From contig NC_058159.1 in the NCBI RefSeq assembly GCF_020080835.1, forward strand, positions 13,765,101 to 13,829,100: DNA of 64,000 bases, read 5' to 3'. A program made the position numbers and the translations under genes. Source of the stretch: Cotesia glomerata. Lineage: Eukaryota > Arthropoda > Insecta > Hymenoptera > Braconidae. Under the pieces are notes generated by a model. That model made no database searches, had not been told where the DNA came from, and saw nothing but the letters and a program-made list of their open reading frames with translations. Numbering within the stretch: the first letter of the stretch is position 1; the number at the start of each line of letters is the position of its first letter. This document shows positions 11,405-22,105 of this stretch, in pieces.

Positions 11405-14400
11405 GCGGTGCTTGCTACGTGGCCTCCAAGCGGCGCATCGCGGGAAACGCAGACCATAACACCAGGTCTGTAGGTGAACAACGTAACTGATGCAGTGGGC
11501 CAACTACCCACTGCATTGAAATACTGAGTTACAACAAGACGTAATCTCAGAAGTGCTCTCCACAACCGGTCCTTTTCGGATGAGGACCATTCATCAGGTG
11601 GGAGGAGCACGCCGGACCCGATGAACGATGACGACCCTGGCGCTTTAAGGACTTACTTTAAGTGGACGGAGGAACTACGAGTCGACCTCTTGGTGTGCTA
11701 CCAACGTAGCAAGCCGGGGGTGAGTGGTTATATGGCCCGGATGCACACTCTTTGGAGTGATATGCATCCGGAGCTAGAGCATTTTACGCCTAAACACCTG
11801 CGTAATTATGCCGCTTATCTTCGGCGTAATAGAAGATCGCTTGTGCCGGATAGAAGGCAGTCTAATAGACTTTCCTTTCCGGCGCAATTACACCAAGAGC
11901 GACGCCGTTCCTCCTTGGATGACAACAATCCCTTTATAGGACGGCAAGTAAGTATATCTAAAAAGATAACTTACTCCCAACAACAGCTAGAAGCGGTAAA
12001 TGAAGATCTCCGTGCAAACATCCTGGAGGATTCCACCCTGCTCACTGTGAGCCAGGTTGTGTATGGTGCAGCAGTTTCGGCTTTTCCGAGAGAGAGACAT
12101 TGTCTCTCGATCGAGGCAAGGTTGAGACAGCGCATCTCACAACTTGGACTCAAAATTGACAGATCCCGGAAACAGGTCTCCCGCATTCAGTGTGTGGTTG
12201 AGTTTGAAACAACTCAAAGAGCATACACGCCCCGAATTCGGCACATTGCTGCTGAACTTCGGTGGCGTCATCACACACTGAATAAGAGTACTCTTCTTGT
12301 CATCAAGGAAGAGTCTCTCAATAAATTGCGGGCTCTAGTGACTGCCAAAAAGTCACTAGAGAAAAGGCTGAAGCGGTTGGTCGACAACTCGTTGTTTCGA
12401 TCCAGCCCTTCACGCTTTCTGACACCAAAGACCGATGTTACCGGGAATTATCCAACACCTGAGCGGGTGGAAGCTTTTTGGACTGAGTTGTATGGAGATC
12501 AACCAAACGTGAACGCCAATACTCCAGCTTTGCACGACTTTAAAGCATTCTGTCGGGAACACCGTAGACAGAATGCTGATGAAGAGAGCCCCGCAGTCAG
12601 TGTGAATGAAGTTCGTTCAGCTCTAAATGGAAGCAAAAATTGGGCTGCCCCGGGACCAGATGGCATAAATGTCTTTTGGTGGAAGAAGTTTACTTCTACC
12701 CACCTCCATCTGGCCCGTATATTTACATCGTACATTAGAGCTGACGAACCGATTCCAGACTGGCTCGTGGAAGGGCGAACCGTACTGATACCAAAAAAAG
12801 GTGACTTGTCTGACCCAAAGAATTACAGGCCTATCACCTACTTGAATGCGGTTTATAAAATTTTTACAAAAATTTTAAACAACCGTATTTTGCAGGAGAT
12901 AGAACCTGTCTGGCAACAGATATATGAACAGCGTGGCAGCAAAAGAGGCCTGTCAGGTTGCAAAGAGAACTTGATAGTTGATCGATGTGTCACACAAGAT
13001 GCGATCTACTATCAACGCAACCTGTCAATGGCCTGGATCGACTATCGCAAGGCATTTGACTCAACTTCTCATGAGTTGATTTTATATCTCCTCAAATGCC
13101 TGGGGGTCAATCCTGAAATAGTGGAATGCATTCGGCGTACAATGCAGCTCTGGCGAACGCGTTTTCACATTGGAAGTGGAAACGCATTGCACATAACCGG
13201 AGTTGTAGAGTACAAACGAGGGGTCTTCCAAGGTGATTCCTTAACCCCTCTGCTGTTTTGCATCTCACTGCTGCCTATATCTGTTGCTCTCCGTAAAACT
13301 CGTGGGTACTCTGTGGGGCCTCCGGGTGATCGAAAATACTCGATTACCCATCTGCTTTATATGGATGACCTGAAGCTTTATAGTGCTGATGAAGATCATC
13401 TACAGGCGGCTCTTAACATCGTAGCAGAGTACACGCGGGATGTCGGAATGTCTTTTGGGTTGGACAAGTGTGCGGTCGTACATCTGGCGAGGGGTAAGTG
13501 CTCTGTTACGGGTGATGATGTCGAGTTGGTAGATGGGAGCGTTTTAAGACAATTAGACGCCGGAGAGTTGTATAGATATCTAGGAATGGAAGAGCACCGC
13601 ATGCATGCGGTCTCCGAAGTCCAAGCAACTCTCCGTAGCGAGTATGTTAGGAGATTCCGGAAAATTTGGTCCTCCGAACTTTCCGGTAAAAATAAAGTCT
13701 CCGCTACTAACATGCTCGCTGTCCCAGTCTTACTATACTCTTTCGGTGTCTTAAAATGGGCCCGAAAGGATCTGCGAGATCTCGACATCAAAACCCGTAA
13801 GACTATCAACATGAACCGGAGCATGCACCCCAATTCATCAGTCGCCAAATTATATCTCTCCCGGTCGATCGGTGGGAGAGGTTTGCAGAGCTTGGAGCGG
13901 CTTCACGATCGTTTAGTCCTGGGTTTAACACACGAAGTTGTCAATTTCACTGCAGATGAGGATGACTTTCTTATGCAAATTGTTCATAAACATGAGAATG
14001 CGCATAAGGGGTCGTTCTTATATAAGGCAGCAATATATGCGGCAAGAACCCTTGGTCTTGGAGAAATAAACGCTCTTATGGAACTCCGAAAGGAGGAATT
14101 CAAGAGCGCCATCAGGAACGCCGAGGAAAAACTACTCCTAGGCAAACTGATGGACAAGCCTATGCACAGCGTGTTCTTTAAACACGTGCGTGATCATGGC
14201 TTGTCCACCCAGCTGACGTTTTCCTTCTTAAAGTCAGCTGGCCTGATGTCCGAGACTGAAGGGTTCATATTTGCTTGCCAAGATGGTGTCATTAACACTC
14301 TAGAGTACCGTAGCAGGGTGCTCCAGGTGCAGCTCCCGGACACGACCTGCAGGGCGTGTAAACAACATCCGGAGACGCTTATGCACATTTTGTCAGCATG

Positions 14401-15050
14401 TCCTGTGTTGGCGAGAGGTGCATACATCCAGCGTCACAATGCTGCCCTGAGAGTACTGTACTACTATCTTCGTCACCGCTACGGTATTGACGTGACACCG
14501 GTGCTGCCTTATCTGCCAGGAGATATTCCCCAGGTTGTTGAGAATGACAGTTGCAAAATTTATTGGAACATGCCGTTTGCAACAACTCGGCGGATAGATC
14601 ACAACAAACCTGATATTGTGCTCTTCGACAAGGCTACTCGTGACATTTATGTCATTGAGTTCTCGGCCCCGGCTGAATACAACATCTCAGCCAAAGAAGA
14701 GCACAAAAGACAGATATATCAGGATCTCCTGTTTGAAATTGGCAAGCTTTACCCAGGTTACCGTGTCAAGCTCGTCGTCCTGATTGTTGGCGTCCTCGGA
14801 GGGATGAAACAGTCTTTTGTATCCTCACTTGCCAGAGTTCCAGCTTGCTCATCAAAAGCTGAATTCTTGGCGGTCAGGATGCAGAAAGCTGTCATACTAG
14901 GTTCCCTCCGTCTACTTAGGAAAATGACTTTGGCCTGCTGTGATCACTAACCGCCTTGTTGTGCGGAGTGGTACAGCAGTAATGGATGGAGCTCAGGCTG
15001 GGCCCTCGGAGAATCGGACTCCGGGGACAACCCCCCTGAGCATTTAATAA
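11405..15050 (+). mobile_element. R4-clade (Dong-like) non-LTR retrotransposon, apparently full length
   Basis: A 3.65 kb insertion sits between two (TAA)n tracts: a 216 bp GC-richer 5' leader, one long ORF and a ~100 bp 3' UTR ending GAGCATTTAATAAC before the right tract. Dong elements of the R4 clade are known to insert specifically into TAA repeats, and the encoded protein has the reverse transcriptase plus C-terminal nuclease arrangement of that group. The uninterrupted ORF suggests a young, potentially active copy. Confidence 0.9.
11621..14950 (+). CDS. R4/Dong retrotransposon polyprotein (reverse transcriptase + restriction-like endonuclease)
   Basis: This 1109-residue single ORF would nick target DNA and reverse-transcribe its own RNA there. 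The first ~75 residues (FKWTEELRVDLLVCY..LRNYAAYLRR) look like a Myb/SANT-type DNA-binding segment. The reverse transcriptase spans about 320-650: APGPDG at 343-348, motif A IDYRKAFDS near 473-481, GVFQGDSLTPLLF, and catalytic YMDD at 580-583. A zinc knuckle CX2CX8HX4C follows (C910, C913, H922, C927). Then comes the restriction-like nuclease, with KPD at 996-998 and VIEF ending at 1014. Length fits the R4 group. The ATG at 11621 is the first in frame after the leader. Codon use is more GC-rich than the host DNA. No stop or frameshift is seen, so all domains look functional. Confidence 0.93.
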   Translation: MNDDDPGALRTYFKWTEELRVDLLVCYQRSKPGVSGYMARMHTLWSDMHPELEHFTPKHLRNYAAYLRRNRRSLVPDRRQSNRLSFPAQLHQERRRSSLDDNNPFIGRQVSISKKITYSQQQLEAVNEDLRANILEDSTLLTVSQVVYGAAVSAFPRERHCLSIEARLRQRISQLGLKIDRSRKQVSRIQCVVEFETTQRAYTPRIRHIAAELRWRHHTLNKSTLLVIKEESLNKLRALVTAKKSLEKRLKRLVDNSLFRSSPSRFLTPKTDVTGNYPTPERVEAFWTELYGDQPNVNANTPALHDFKAFCREHRRQNADEESPAVSVNEVRSALNGSKNWAAPGPDGINVFWWKKFTSTHLHLARIFTSYIRADEPIPDWLVEGRTVLIPKKGDLSDPKNYRPITYLNAVYKIFTKILNNRILQEIEPVWQQIYEQRGSKRGLSGCKENLIVDRCVTQDAIYYQRNLSMAWIDYRKAFDSTSHELILYLLKCLGVNPEIVECIRRTMQLWRTRFHIGSGNALHITGVVEYKRGVFQGDSLTPLLFCISLLPISVALRKTRGYSVGPPGDRKYSITHLLYMDDLKLYSADEDHLQAALNIVAEYTRDVGMSFGLDKCAVVHLARGKCSVTGDDVELVDGSVLRQLDAGELYRYLGMEEHRMHAVSEVQATLRSEYVRRFRKIWSSELSGKNKVSATNMLAVPVLLYSFGVLKWARKDLRDLDIKTRKTINMNRSMHPNSSVAKLYLSRSIGGRGLQSLERLHDRLVLGLTHEVVNFTADEDDFLMQIVHKHENAHKGSFLYKAAIYAARTLGLGEINALMELRKEEFKSAIRNAEEKLLLGKLMDKPMHSVFFKHVRDHGLSTQLTFSFLKSAGLMSETEGFIFACQDGVINTLEYRSRVLQVQLPDTTCRACKQHPETLMHILSACPVLARGAYIQRHNAALRVLYYYLRHRYGIDVTPVLPYLPGDIPQVVENDSCKIYWNMPFATTRRIDHNKPDIVLFDKATRDIYVIEFSAPAEYNISAKEEHKRQIYQDLLFEIGKLYPGYRVKLVVLIVGVLGGMKQSFVSSLARVPACSSKAEFLAVRMQKAVILGSLRLLRKMTLACCDH

Positions 15051-15051
15051 C

Positions 15052-15113
<62 letters not shown>
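15052..15113. repeat. (TAA)n microsatellite, 3' flank of the R4/Dong element
   Basis: About 20 TAA triplets continue the target tract. Because the flanks are themselves TAA repeats, any target-site duplication cannot be seen. Confidence 0.95.
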
Positions 15114-15116
<3 letters not shown>

Positions 15117-15226
15117 TCATGATAGTGAAAAAAATTTATTATTATTAGTTTTTTATTATAATTAATGATTATTGTTCAAAAATTTACCTCTTTTGAAATA
15201 TAAAAATTGATGGAGCCGGAATTACG

Positions 15227-15710
15227 CTACCCTCGATTTTGGTAACGGTCTCTACCGCCCCGATTTTGGTAACGGCGTCCGCCGCGATTACCACGATTTT
15301 GTATTTTGTAGTTCTGTCCATCCTCATTATTTTCAGAACGTTTTTTCTTCCACCAATTAGCTCGAGACTGCCCCGCCGATTCGTGCCTTTTTTTTCCGTC
15401 TTATCCTCCTTGTCCTTTTCATTTTCAGTATTCTCTTTATCCTTCTCCCCGTCGTTAGCAACGACAGCTTAATCATCTCCTGTAATCGGCGGTATTTTCG
15501 GGGTGCTTGGCTCACCTTTTTGAGCCTCCTCGTAAGCCTTTATCGCTTCCTGCGCGTTCTTAAGCAATATCTTCAAGTGTTCTATAAAAAAAAAAAAAAA
15601 ATAACAATTTATTAATACATTTTGACCGTGTCTTAAAAAAAAAATATTAAATCATTTTACCAGCTTTTGCTTTATCCTCCACTTTCTCCATCTCGGACAT
15701 TTGTTTTTTC
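15227..15710 (-). pseudogene. Decayed exons of an RGG-tailed protein
   Basis: Two exons fit together on the minus strand. Exon A (15661-15710) has an acceptor TTTCAG and donor GCTG|GTAAAA. Exon B (15227-15581) has an acceptor TTATAG. Joined in phase they read KKQMSEMEKVEDKAKAEHLK and on through a charged helical stretch and PSTPKIPPITGDD. A TAA stop follows, then a Lys/Glu-rich stretch. After an A8 run the frame shifts into a tail with NRGGRRYQNRGGRDRY and a stop. RGG tails are common in RNA-binding proteins; hnRNP U-like proteins are a candidate, but I cannot name the gene. One nonsense codon and one frameshift indicate a dead fragment. Upstream exons are absent, and the P element begins about 260 bp away. 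Confidence 0.5.
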
Positions 15711-15971
15711 CTGAAATAAAATAAAAATTATTGAAAAACTTTTGGAACAGCTTTTGGAAACTGTCAAACAACATAAATTTGAATATATATAACTTCAGTG
15801 ATCTAAAAAAAAATTATGTATATAATAGAAAATAATGCTAGTGAAATTAGATAGATGATAGTAAAATTAGCCGGCAGCTGTCAACTTTTAAAATTTTTTT
15901 AATTATTCCATTTTTGTAATTGAAACTTTTTTAATATATAAGATAATATATAATATATAAGATAATATATA

Positions 15972-16547
15972 TAAGATAATATATAAGAAGGTATTCCAAT
16001 CCTGCAATGCATGATGGGAAATGTATCAATCGATCGCGCCACCACGAGTGTGTCAGACACACTAACCGGCAACTAAAGTATTTTCATGCTAATTCTCGCA
16101 ATAATAATAAATTTTATGTAATAAATAATCATTGCGTAAAAAAATTATTTTCACCCTCTAACAATAATAAATAATAATAGTTAAATAAAAACCTTTAAAT
16201 AGCTTTTTTATTGCATCCGTAAATTCTCCGGTTTTTCCTAAACGCAGTTTATAATTTACCTCTTACATCACTACGTTAAGTTTTATTGTGGTGCCTCTAT
16301 TTTTTGATAACTTTACATTTACCAAGTCCGGGTTCGAAACTCGGCAATTCTAAATTTTTTTTTTTTTTTTTTTTTTTACAATTATTCTATAGTTTTATTA
16401 TAATTTTTACTATTCCAATAGATTGTCAGGTCTTATACTGAATGTATTATTATTATTTATTAATTATTAGTAAAAATAATTAGATTAGAGCTCGTCTAAT
16501 AACAGGTAAGTAATTAGTATGTACACAGTCATTTTAATTTATTGAAA
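15972..16547 (+). repeat. Left terminal inverted repeat of the P-type element
   Basis: Pairs along its full length with 18766-19341 reversed, through landmarks such as AATCCTGCAATGCATGATGGG, AAACGCAGTTTATAA and AGCTCGTCTAATAACAGG. The two arms differ by scattered substitutions and by poly-T length, so they have aged since insertion. Confidence 0.93.
16321..16376 (+). other. tRNA T-arm-like sequence with T-run inside the P-element TIR
   Basis: TCCGGGTTCGAAACTCGG (16327-16344) can form a T-stem (CCGGG with CTCGG) around a TTCGAAA loop, and contains a polymerase III B-box-like GGTTCGAAAC. A run of about 22 T follows, which would terminate Pol III. The mirror copy is near 18937-18985. No matching A box or acceptor stem is visible, so this is tRNA-derived debris or a convergent motif rather than a tRNA gene. 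Confidence 0.4.
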
Positions 16548-17011
16548 TTTTTATCAAAATGTTATAATAAATATAATGAACAATATCGGGTTATATTAAC
16601 AATAAAATTTTTCACAATTCAAATGCTACTGGTGGGAAATTTGGAATTCTACGTTACCCTTATGAGGTATCTGATTGTACTTATTAATTGCAAATTATTT
16701 CTTATCCTAATTAATTTATATTTTTATAGAAATTATAATGACAATTATTTATTCTTAAAAATATTTATTTATGTATGTGTATAGTCAAATGAAAATTTTA
16801 AATTTATTTGATAGATACAAGTAGTATAGAATTTGGCGATTGTCATTTGTTTAAAAATGTCAATTTGTTTTTTCTTAACGTTTTGTTGTTGAGAGTGTGT
16901 ATTGAAAAGCTAAATTGAGTAAGTATGGATATTTATTTTTAATAAATCTGCATTTGGATAACTTTTTATTGTATGTAACAATATCTAAACTAATATTTAT
17001 TAACGCAGATC

Positions 17012-18534
17012 ATGGGTGGATGTAGCTTTCCTGACTGTCATAACAGCAGTGAAAAGGGTTTTAAAATGCTGAGGTTTTCTCGTTCAGTTGAGATGAGAAG
17101 TAAATGGGCATCTGCTTGTAAAATTTCAAAACCCATTACTGAGAATTCTCGTTTGTGTGAGGTATTTACCACCATGATAAAAAAAAGTAACTTGCCTGAC
17201 GAAAAAAAATCTTGAACCAAAAAAGAAATCTATTTGGAAAAGAATAATTTTTCTGAGTGAAGAGAAAAAATTTTTAATCTAAGATAATACTCTTCGTTTC
17301 AGTACATTTTTCTAAATTCAAAAAATTTTTCCCATTTTTGTTAATATTACCCACGTTCGACAGCTTGTAGAGTACCAATCACTTGGTGGACCTGTTCTAG
17401 TAAAAGGTCTCACCACTGCTATTTTAGACCCACCACAGTTCGATAAAATGCACGTTGGACTGGCTAGAAAAATTTTTAGCTATGAAATGGGACATGCATT
17501 AATTCTAGCGGCGCAAACTGGTCTTCTTCCGCAAACAGCTATGACCACTGGGTGGTTTATTTTATTATGTAGTCAGTGGTATGAGTTCATGATTTGTCGG
17601 CACAAAAGTAACTCACGGAACTTATGGCGCATCGTTAGAACGAGTAGAGTTTCTGCAGAGCTTTATTGAGATTATCAGAGAACTACAAGTTAGCTCTGAT
17701 AATAAATGGAAACCGATACAACGGGGCATCATTCTGGCTACTACTACTGCGTTAAAATTACGAGAAGATCTAGTTCTGACAAAAAAATTGGAGTACCTTC
17801 TTACGGGGCGTCAGACTTCTAGTTCTGGAGAAAATTTATTTTCTCAGGTTCGAGCTGGTAGTGATATTCACCCTAAACTTCACCAATTACGCTACCGAAT
17901 GCGCTTGATTGCAGTGGCTCAGTATTTACGTGTCCCTGTGTCTGTATCATATTAATACGATGATGAGCCGTACTACATTGAATTTCTCAAGCAAAAAAAA
18001 ACTGAACTCCAAACTACTAATGATGATTCACAAAATTTCCTTGAAATTCCGGTAAATTGTAAATTATCCGAAATACAAAACTATGGGCTTTATTACCTTT
18101 GTGGTTGGGCAGTGTTTACTTGTGCGAACGGTTGTAATGATTGTGAGGCAGCAATAATCTCTTCAGTTCCTTTGCCTAACGCGAGTACGGCTTGGACGGA
18201 TGCAATAAATCGAGGAAACTTGAAACATCCGACAGAGGCAGTATATACACTTTTGAAGACTGCGGAAGAAGTTTTTGCTACTTACAGAAAATCTCTTCTC
18301 CATTTGCAATCTGTGCATGAAAAAGTAATGAAGAGTGTCCTGGAAACTGCCGATCAATCATTAGTCTTCCCAAAATGTCATGGTATTCGCGACAAAATAC
18401 TCGGAAAATTTATCTCATTGCGACTCCATGTTCTCGCAAAAGACATTACAGTGCAACCTGATAATCCCAATGTTGCAGTCTTCAGCTCTAAGAGCGCATA
18501 TATGCGCACGTCAACAAAAACCGTCCGTAAATAA
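17012..18534 (+). pseudogene. Decayed THAP / P-element-type transposase
   Basis: The N-terminus (17012 on) is a THAP DNA-binding finger, MGGCSFPDCHNSSEKGFKML to SRLCEVFTT. The expected CxxH ligand pair is damaged, because the His that should follow CEV is missing, consistent with loss of one codon. A stop follows. The frame resumes near 17400 with P/THAP9-type transposase sequence (KMHVGLARKIFSYEMG; TGWFILLCSQWYEF). It shifts near 17617 and continues as YGASLERVEFLQSF and NLFSQVRAGSDIHPKLHQLR, meets a TAA near 17954, then reads to 18534 (CGWAVFTCANGCNDCEAA..SAYMRTSTKTVRK). The total is well under the ~750 residues typical of P transposases, and much of the catalytic N-terminal half is gone. 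It is therefore an internally deleted, inactive copy. Confidence 0.85.
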
Positions 18535-18765
18535 GTTAATTATACTACATTATTTATTCTTCTTTCTCAATAAAATTGAGGCTTTCAATTTTTAAAAGTT
18601 ACTTGCTGGGTGACAATATTTTATACATATATCAGTCCTTGGAATAAATATATTTTATCTATATATACTGTCCATAATATTTTCTATTGTAATACGTTGA
18701 ATTTGTTGATTTGATCAATAATAATTTCATATATTTTACACAATAAACTTAAAAAAAAGTACTTG

Positions 18766-19341
18766 TTTCAATAAATTAAAATGACTGTATACATACTAAT
18801 TACTTACCTGTTATTAGACGAGCTCTAATCCAATTATTTTTACTAATAATTAATAAATAATAATAATACATTCAGTATAAGACCTGAGAATCTATTGGAA
18901 TAATAAAAATATAGAATAATGGTAAAAAAAAAAAAAAAAAAAAAAATTAGAATTGCCGAGTTTCGAACCCGGACTTGGTAAATAAAAAGTTATCAAAAAG
19001 TATAGGCGCCACAATAGAGCTTAACGTACTTATGTGAGAGGTAAATCATAAACTGCGTTTAGGAAAAACTGGTTTAACCGGAGAATTTACGGATGCAATA
19101 AAAAAAGTTATTTAAAGGTTTTTATTTAATTATGATTATTTATTATTATTGTTAGAGGGTGAAAATAATTTTTTTATGCAATGATTATTTATTAAATAAA
19201 ATTTATTATTATTGCGAGAGTTAGCATGAAAATACTTTAGTTGCCGGTTAGTGGGTCTGACACACTCGTGGTGGCGCGACCGCTTGACACATTTCCCATC
19301 ATGCATTGCAGGATTGGAATACCTTCTTATATATTATCTTA
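18766..19341 (-). repeat. Right terminal inverted repeat of the P-type element
   Basis: Inverted partner of 15972-16547. Its outer end overlaps the TTAA at which the 19343-19583 MITE is inserted. Confidence 0.93.
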
Positions 19342-19342
19342 A

Positions 19343-19583
19343 CAGGCGAGACCAGTGATTGCAGTTTCAATCGGCTTAGCGAAACGAATGGAAATTTTGA
19401 AAAAACATTTTTAGAGATAATAGATAATTTAATAAACTATTTCACCGCAAAGCGTTTTGTTCAAAAATTTCATTCGTTTCGTGAAACCAATCGAAACTGC
19501 AATTGATCTGCCGTTGGGAGTGCGACAGAGATAGTTTCGTTGAACTCCGTGAGAGCAAAGCGAGAAAAAGATGGTCTCGCCTG
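19343..19583. mobile_element. 241 bp foldback MITE flanked by TTAA
   Basis: The ends CAGGCGAGACCA and TGGTCTCGCCTG are perfect inverted repeats, and the arms pair further inward (TTGCAGTTTCRATYGG, ACGAAACGAATG). TTAA stands directly outside on both sides (19339-19342 and 19584-19587), the target duplication used by piggyBac and Kolobok transposons. No ORF is present. Confidence 0.85.
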
Positions 19584-19587
19584 TTAA

Positions 19588-20504
19588 TTAAAGATGTTTC
19601 TATTACCGTGGTAAGATACGAAAACCGCGGTAATACTGACATGCTTCAAAAGTCCGTGACAATTACCGCGGCAGTAAATTAAAAGTGATAATCAATTAAA
19701 ATTAAATATTTGCTAGATTTTTTGAGCATTAAAAAGTATAATCTTACTCTGAGATGTAATAAATATAGATCTCAAAGCATTAATTCATAGAAAAACACAT
19801 TTTAATCTAACTTACAATTGCACACTAACTGCAAAAAAACGATGACATTTTCTTTTCAAACGATCAATCAGCTTTCAATCATTTATAACAAACTAAATAA
19901 TTAAATTTCATACCGGGTCGTTTGTTAATTACATTTTAGAATTAATATATTTATTGCTGAATTTTTTTGAAATTACAAACAATTGTGTGTAAATAGTTTG
20001 TAATGTAATGAAAAAAATCCGCGGTAATACTCGCACCCGCGGTAATACCCACACTTACCCTAAGTCCTTGAAGTAGAGAAAAAAAAAAGGCCGTGTCCTC
20101 GTGAAAAGGATTTCTCCCTTTGTATCCATCTGAAAAAAAAAACAATGCCAAATTATTGATCAGTACAAATATCATTGTCGCACAAACCAACAAAACTTGA
20201 AAAAATTTTTTTCACAAAATGGCGGCTGTTTAAAAATAGAAGTCGATTTTTTTACTCATTTTTCAACTTCCTCCAATTTTTTAAAAGTATTACAAATTTG
20301 AAATTTTCAATTTTTATTGGTTAGTGCGAAAACGAGATAATTGAAGAATATTCATGCTAAATTTCAAGTAAATCGGCTGATTAGAACCTAAGATATCTGC
20401 ATCACCGTATCGAAAAAAGTAGTTTCGAGAAAAACGCGTTTAAAGTTTAACGTTCAGTTTCAGGCAGCGTAACTGATAAAATAGAACGTATAACTTACAT
20501 TCTC
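19588..20504. other. Non-coding, with scattered CCGCGGTAAT motifs
   Basis: No gene is seen. The unusual motif ACCGCGGTAATAC or close variants occurs near 19626, 19655, 20018 and 20037, partly in inverted orientation, hinting at the ends of another small element. The remainder is AT-rich. Confidence 0.35.
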
Positions 20505-21222
20505 TTAATCAGCCATTCCATCTTCATACATTGGGTCTTCCTTTACTTCATATTGACTGTTTTCAGCATTTCTCTCTGTATAACGAGCAGTTCTTTCCTC
20601 TTTTGAAGCATCTGAAGCTCGAACCTCAGACCGTTCAATCCTTACTGCGTTGCGCCTAACAGCAAACCCATGGGATTCCAGACCTATTTTTATTCCCATT
20701 AGACTCATTATTTGTAAAATAGGATAAAAGCCTTCATTGAAAGTGCAAACTGCTAAACAATTAGCAATCTCAATTGTCTGGGACCCGGCATGGATATGTT
20801 TGGGTGCAAATGTCCATATTAAAGAGTTAAGTGACTCGTTGTGATTTTGAGTTTCGCTGCCCAAGCAACGTTCTAATAAAGAATCATCTGATAAGCATTC
20901 GTAAATAGGTTTCATAACTTTTAAAACCTTATCAGTTAGAGGTGGATTTTCATGGTGAAAGTCATCCTCAGTTCCTTCGGCCGCTGCTTTCTGCCACTTG
21001 CACCAGCTGTCTGGTCCAGGAGGGCAATTCATGTGCTGAGGCTTCTTATCAGTTGAAATTTTATGCAAGTACGTGGCCCATATTTCTCGTTTCATATCTT
21101 CTACGGATTCAGGATGACGATGGATAGCTAATCCGTAGTACGCAGACAACTGAGTGATTACTTTATCAGTCAATTTACCAGCACCCTTACCACCAATTCC
21201 ACTAGATTCTTGTCTAATACGT
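20505..21222 (-). pseudogene. Kolobok/MULE-like transposase, C-terminal fragment
   Basis: A ~235-residue frame has no proper start; it opens after a stop near 21222 as RQESSGIGGKGAGKLTDKV. It carries signatures of a widespread insect and cnidarian transposase family: GKLTDKVITQLSAYYGLAI, a PPGPDSWCKWQ motif, SETQNHNESLNSLIW, and an Arg/Glu-rich tail ending at 20505. I recall this family as Mutator-like in domain databases. A CCCCC|TTAA junction at 21498-21506 and the TTAA elements elsewhere in the window make a Kolobok-type origin possible. The catalytic N-terminal part is missing, so the fragment is inactive. Confidence 0.7.
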
Positions 21223-21795
21223 TACAATGACCTTCAGACTATTGATATAGTAAACTAAAAGTATATGACAAGAAATAAAGAAAGCTATTCATACTCAGGT
21301 AGCCCGGACCGCCCGTCGTCTATTGTTGCAGTCGTCCGCTTAACCCGGTCTAGTTGCCACGACACTAAAACGGCTGTAACTTTGAAAATAATTTGAATTT
21401 CGAAAAATCCTTTCAGGGAGATATTTTTGAATATCTAAACTATCGAATTATGAAAAAAAAATTTTTTTCATTTTTTTCGAAATTCTAGACTAGAATACCC
21501 CCTTAATGAGCTTTATTCTAAATATTTTAATTAAAATTCAACAGAATATATAAAACTAAAGGATGATTATTTTATATATTATTATAAATAGAGTATTTAT
21601 AACTTACCTATTTTCAGCAATAATGTTTGTAAGGTCGAGATTTCAACTTAGAAAAAAATAGTAAAAATTGGCATTCTTTGATGAGATATAATCAATAAAA
21701 TAATAAATCTTTATTTTTCAAATTCATTTTTTATATTTTGGTTTCTTCATTCTCAGGATTCACATAAAAAAAGATATCCCCCGCAGTTTAGCAAC
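21223..21795. other. Flank of the transposase fragment; possible element end
   Basis: No gene is seen. The sequence AGAATACCCCCTTAA at 21492-21506 would fit the right end of a TTAA-targeting element belonging to the transposase fragment; the matching left end was not found. Confidence 0.3.
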
Positions 21796-22105
21796 CACGT
21801 TGGATCCACGATGGAACCACGGTAGTAGTGGACTTACTGTGGAGCCACGATGGAACCACGGTGGATCCATTGTGGATTTTGTGCCATTTTGCCATTGCGA
21901 TTCCACCGTGGTTCAACAGCGGTCTTACAGTGGATTAACTGTGAATCTATTGTGGTTCCATCATGGTTCCACCTACGGTTTTATAGTGGGATTGTCGTGA
22001 CTCTGCCGTGGTTCCACAGTGGTTTTACTGTGATTCAACCGTAAGTTAATTTGTGGTTTTGTTGTGGATTCATCGTGATTTGGTGGTGATTCTACTGTGG
22101 TTCCA
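21796..22105. repeat. Array of GTGGAACCAC-type short motifs (left)
   Basis: About 20 imperfect copies of a 10-15 bp motif alternate in both orientations (CCACGRTGGAACCAC, CCGTGGTTCCAC, ACTGTGGAKC). A related array of the same motif lies at 24817-25065. The open frames here (e.g. repeated MEPRW/WNHGG) are by-products of the repeat. Confidence 0.75.

Larger units (their letters stand above)
15972..19341. mobile_element. P-superfamily DNA transposon with 576 bp terminal inverted repeats
   Basis: The ends are long inverted repeats of equal length (15972-16547 and 18766-19341), outer sequence TAAGATAATATATAAGAAGG. The interior encodes a THAP zinc finger and P-transposase-like segments, all decayed. 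Inverted repeats this long are unusual for P elements, where short ones are the norm. No clean 8 bp target duplication could be defined, because the left flank is an ATAAGATAATAT microsatellite and a TTAA MITE sits directly at the right end. Confidence 0.85.

Noticed and set aside
11306..11610. Long poly-Leu and poly-Tyr open frames on the minus strand
   Set aside because: They are translations of the (TAA)n microsatellite and have no complex sequence.
11971..14602. Minus-strand frames of 60-150 residues under the R4/Dong ORF
   Set aside because: They are shadows of the GC-richer retrotransposon frame, without domains or conserved motifs.
15239..15472. 77-residue plus-strand frame with Ser/Phe-rich sequence
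   Set aside because: It is antisense to the better supported minus-strand RGG exon, whose splice sites and composition make sense.
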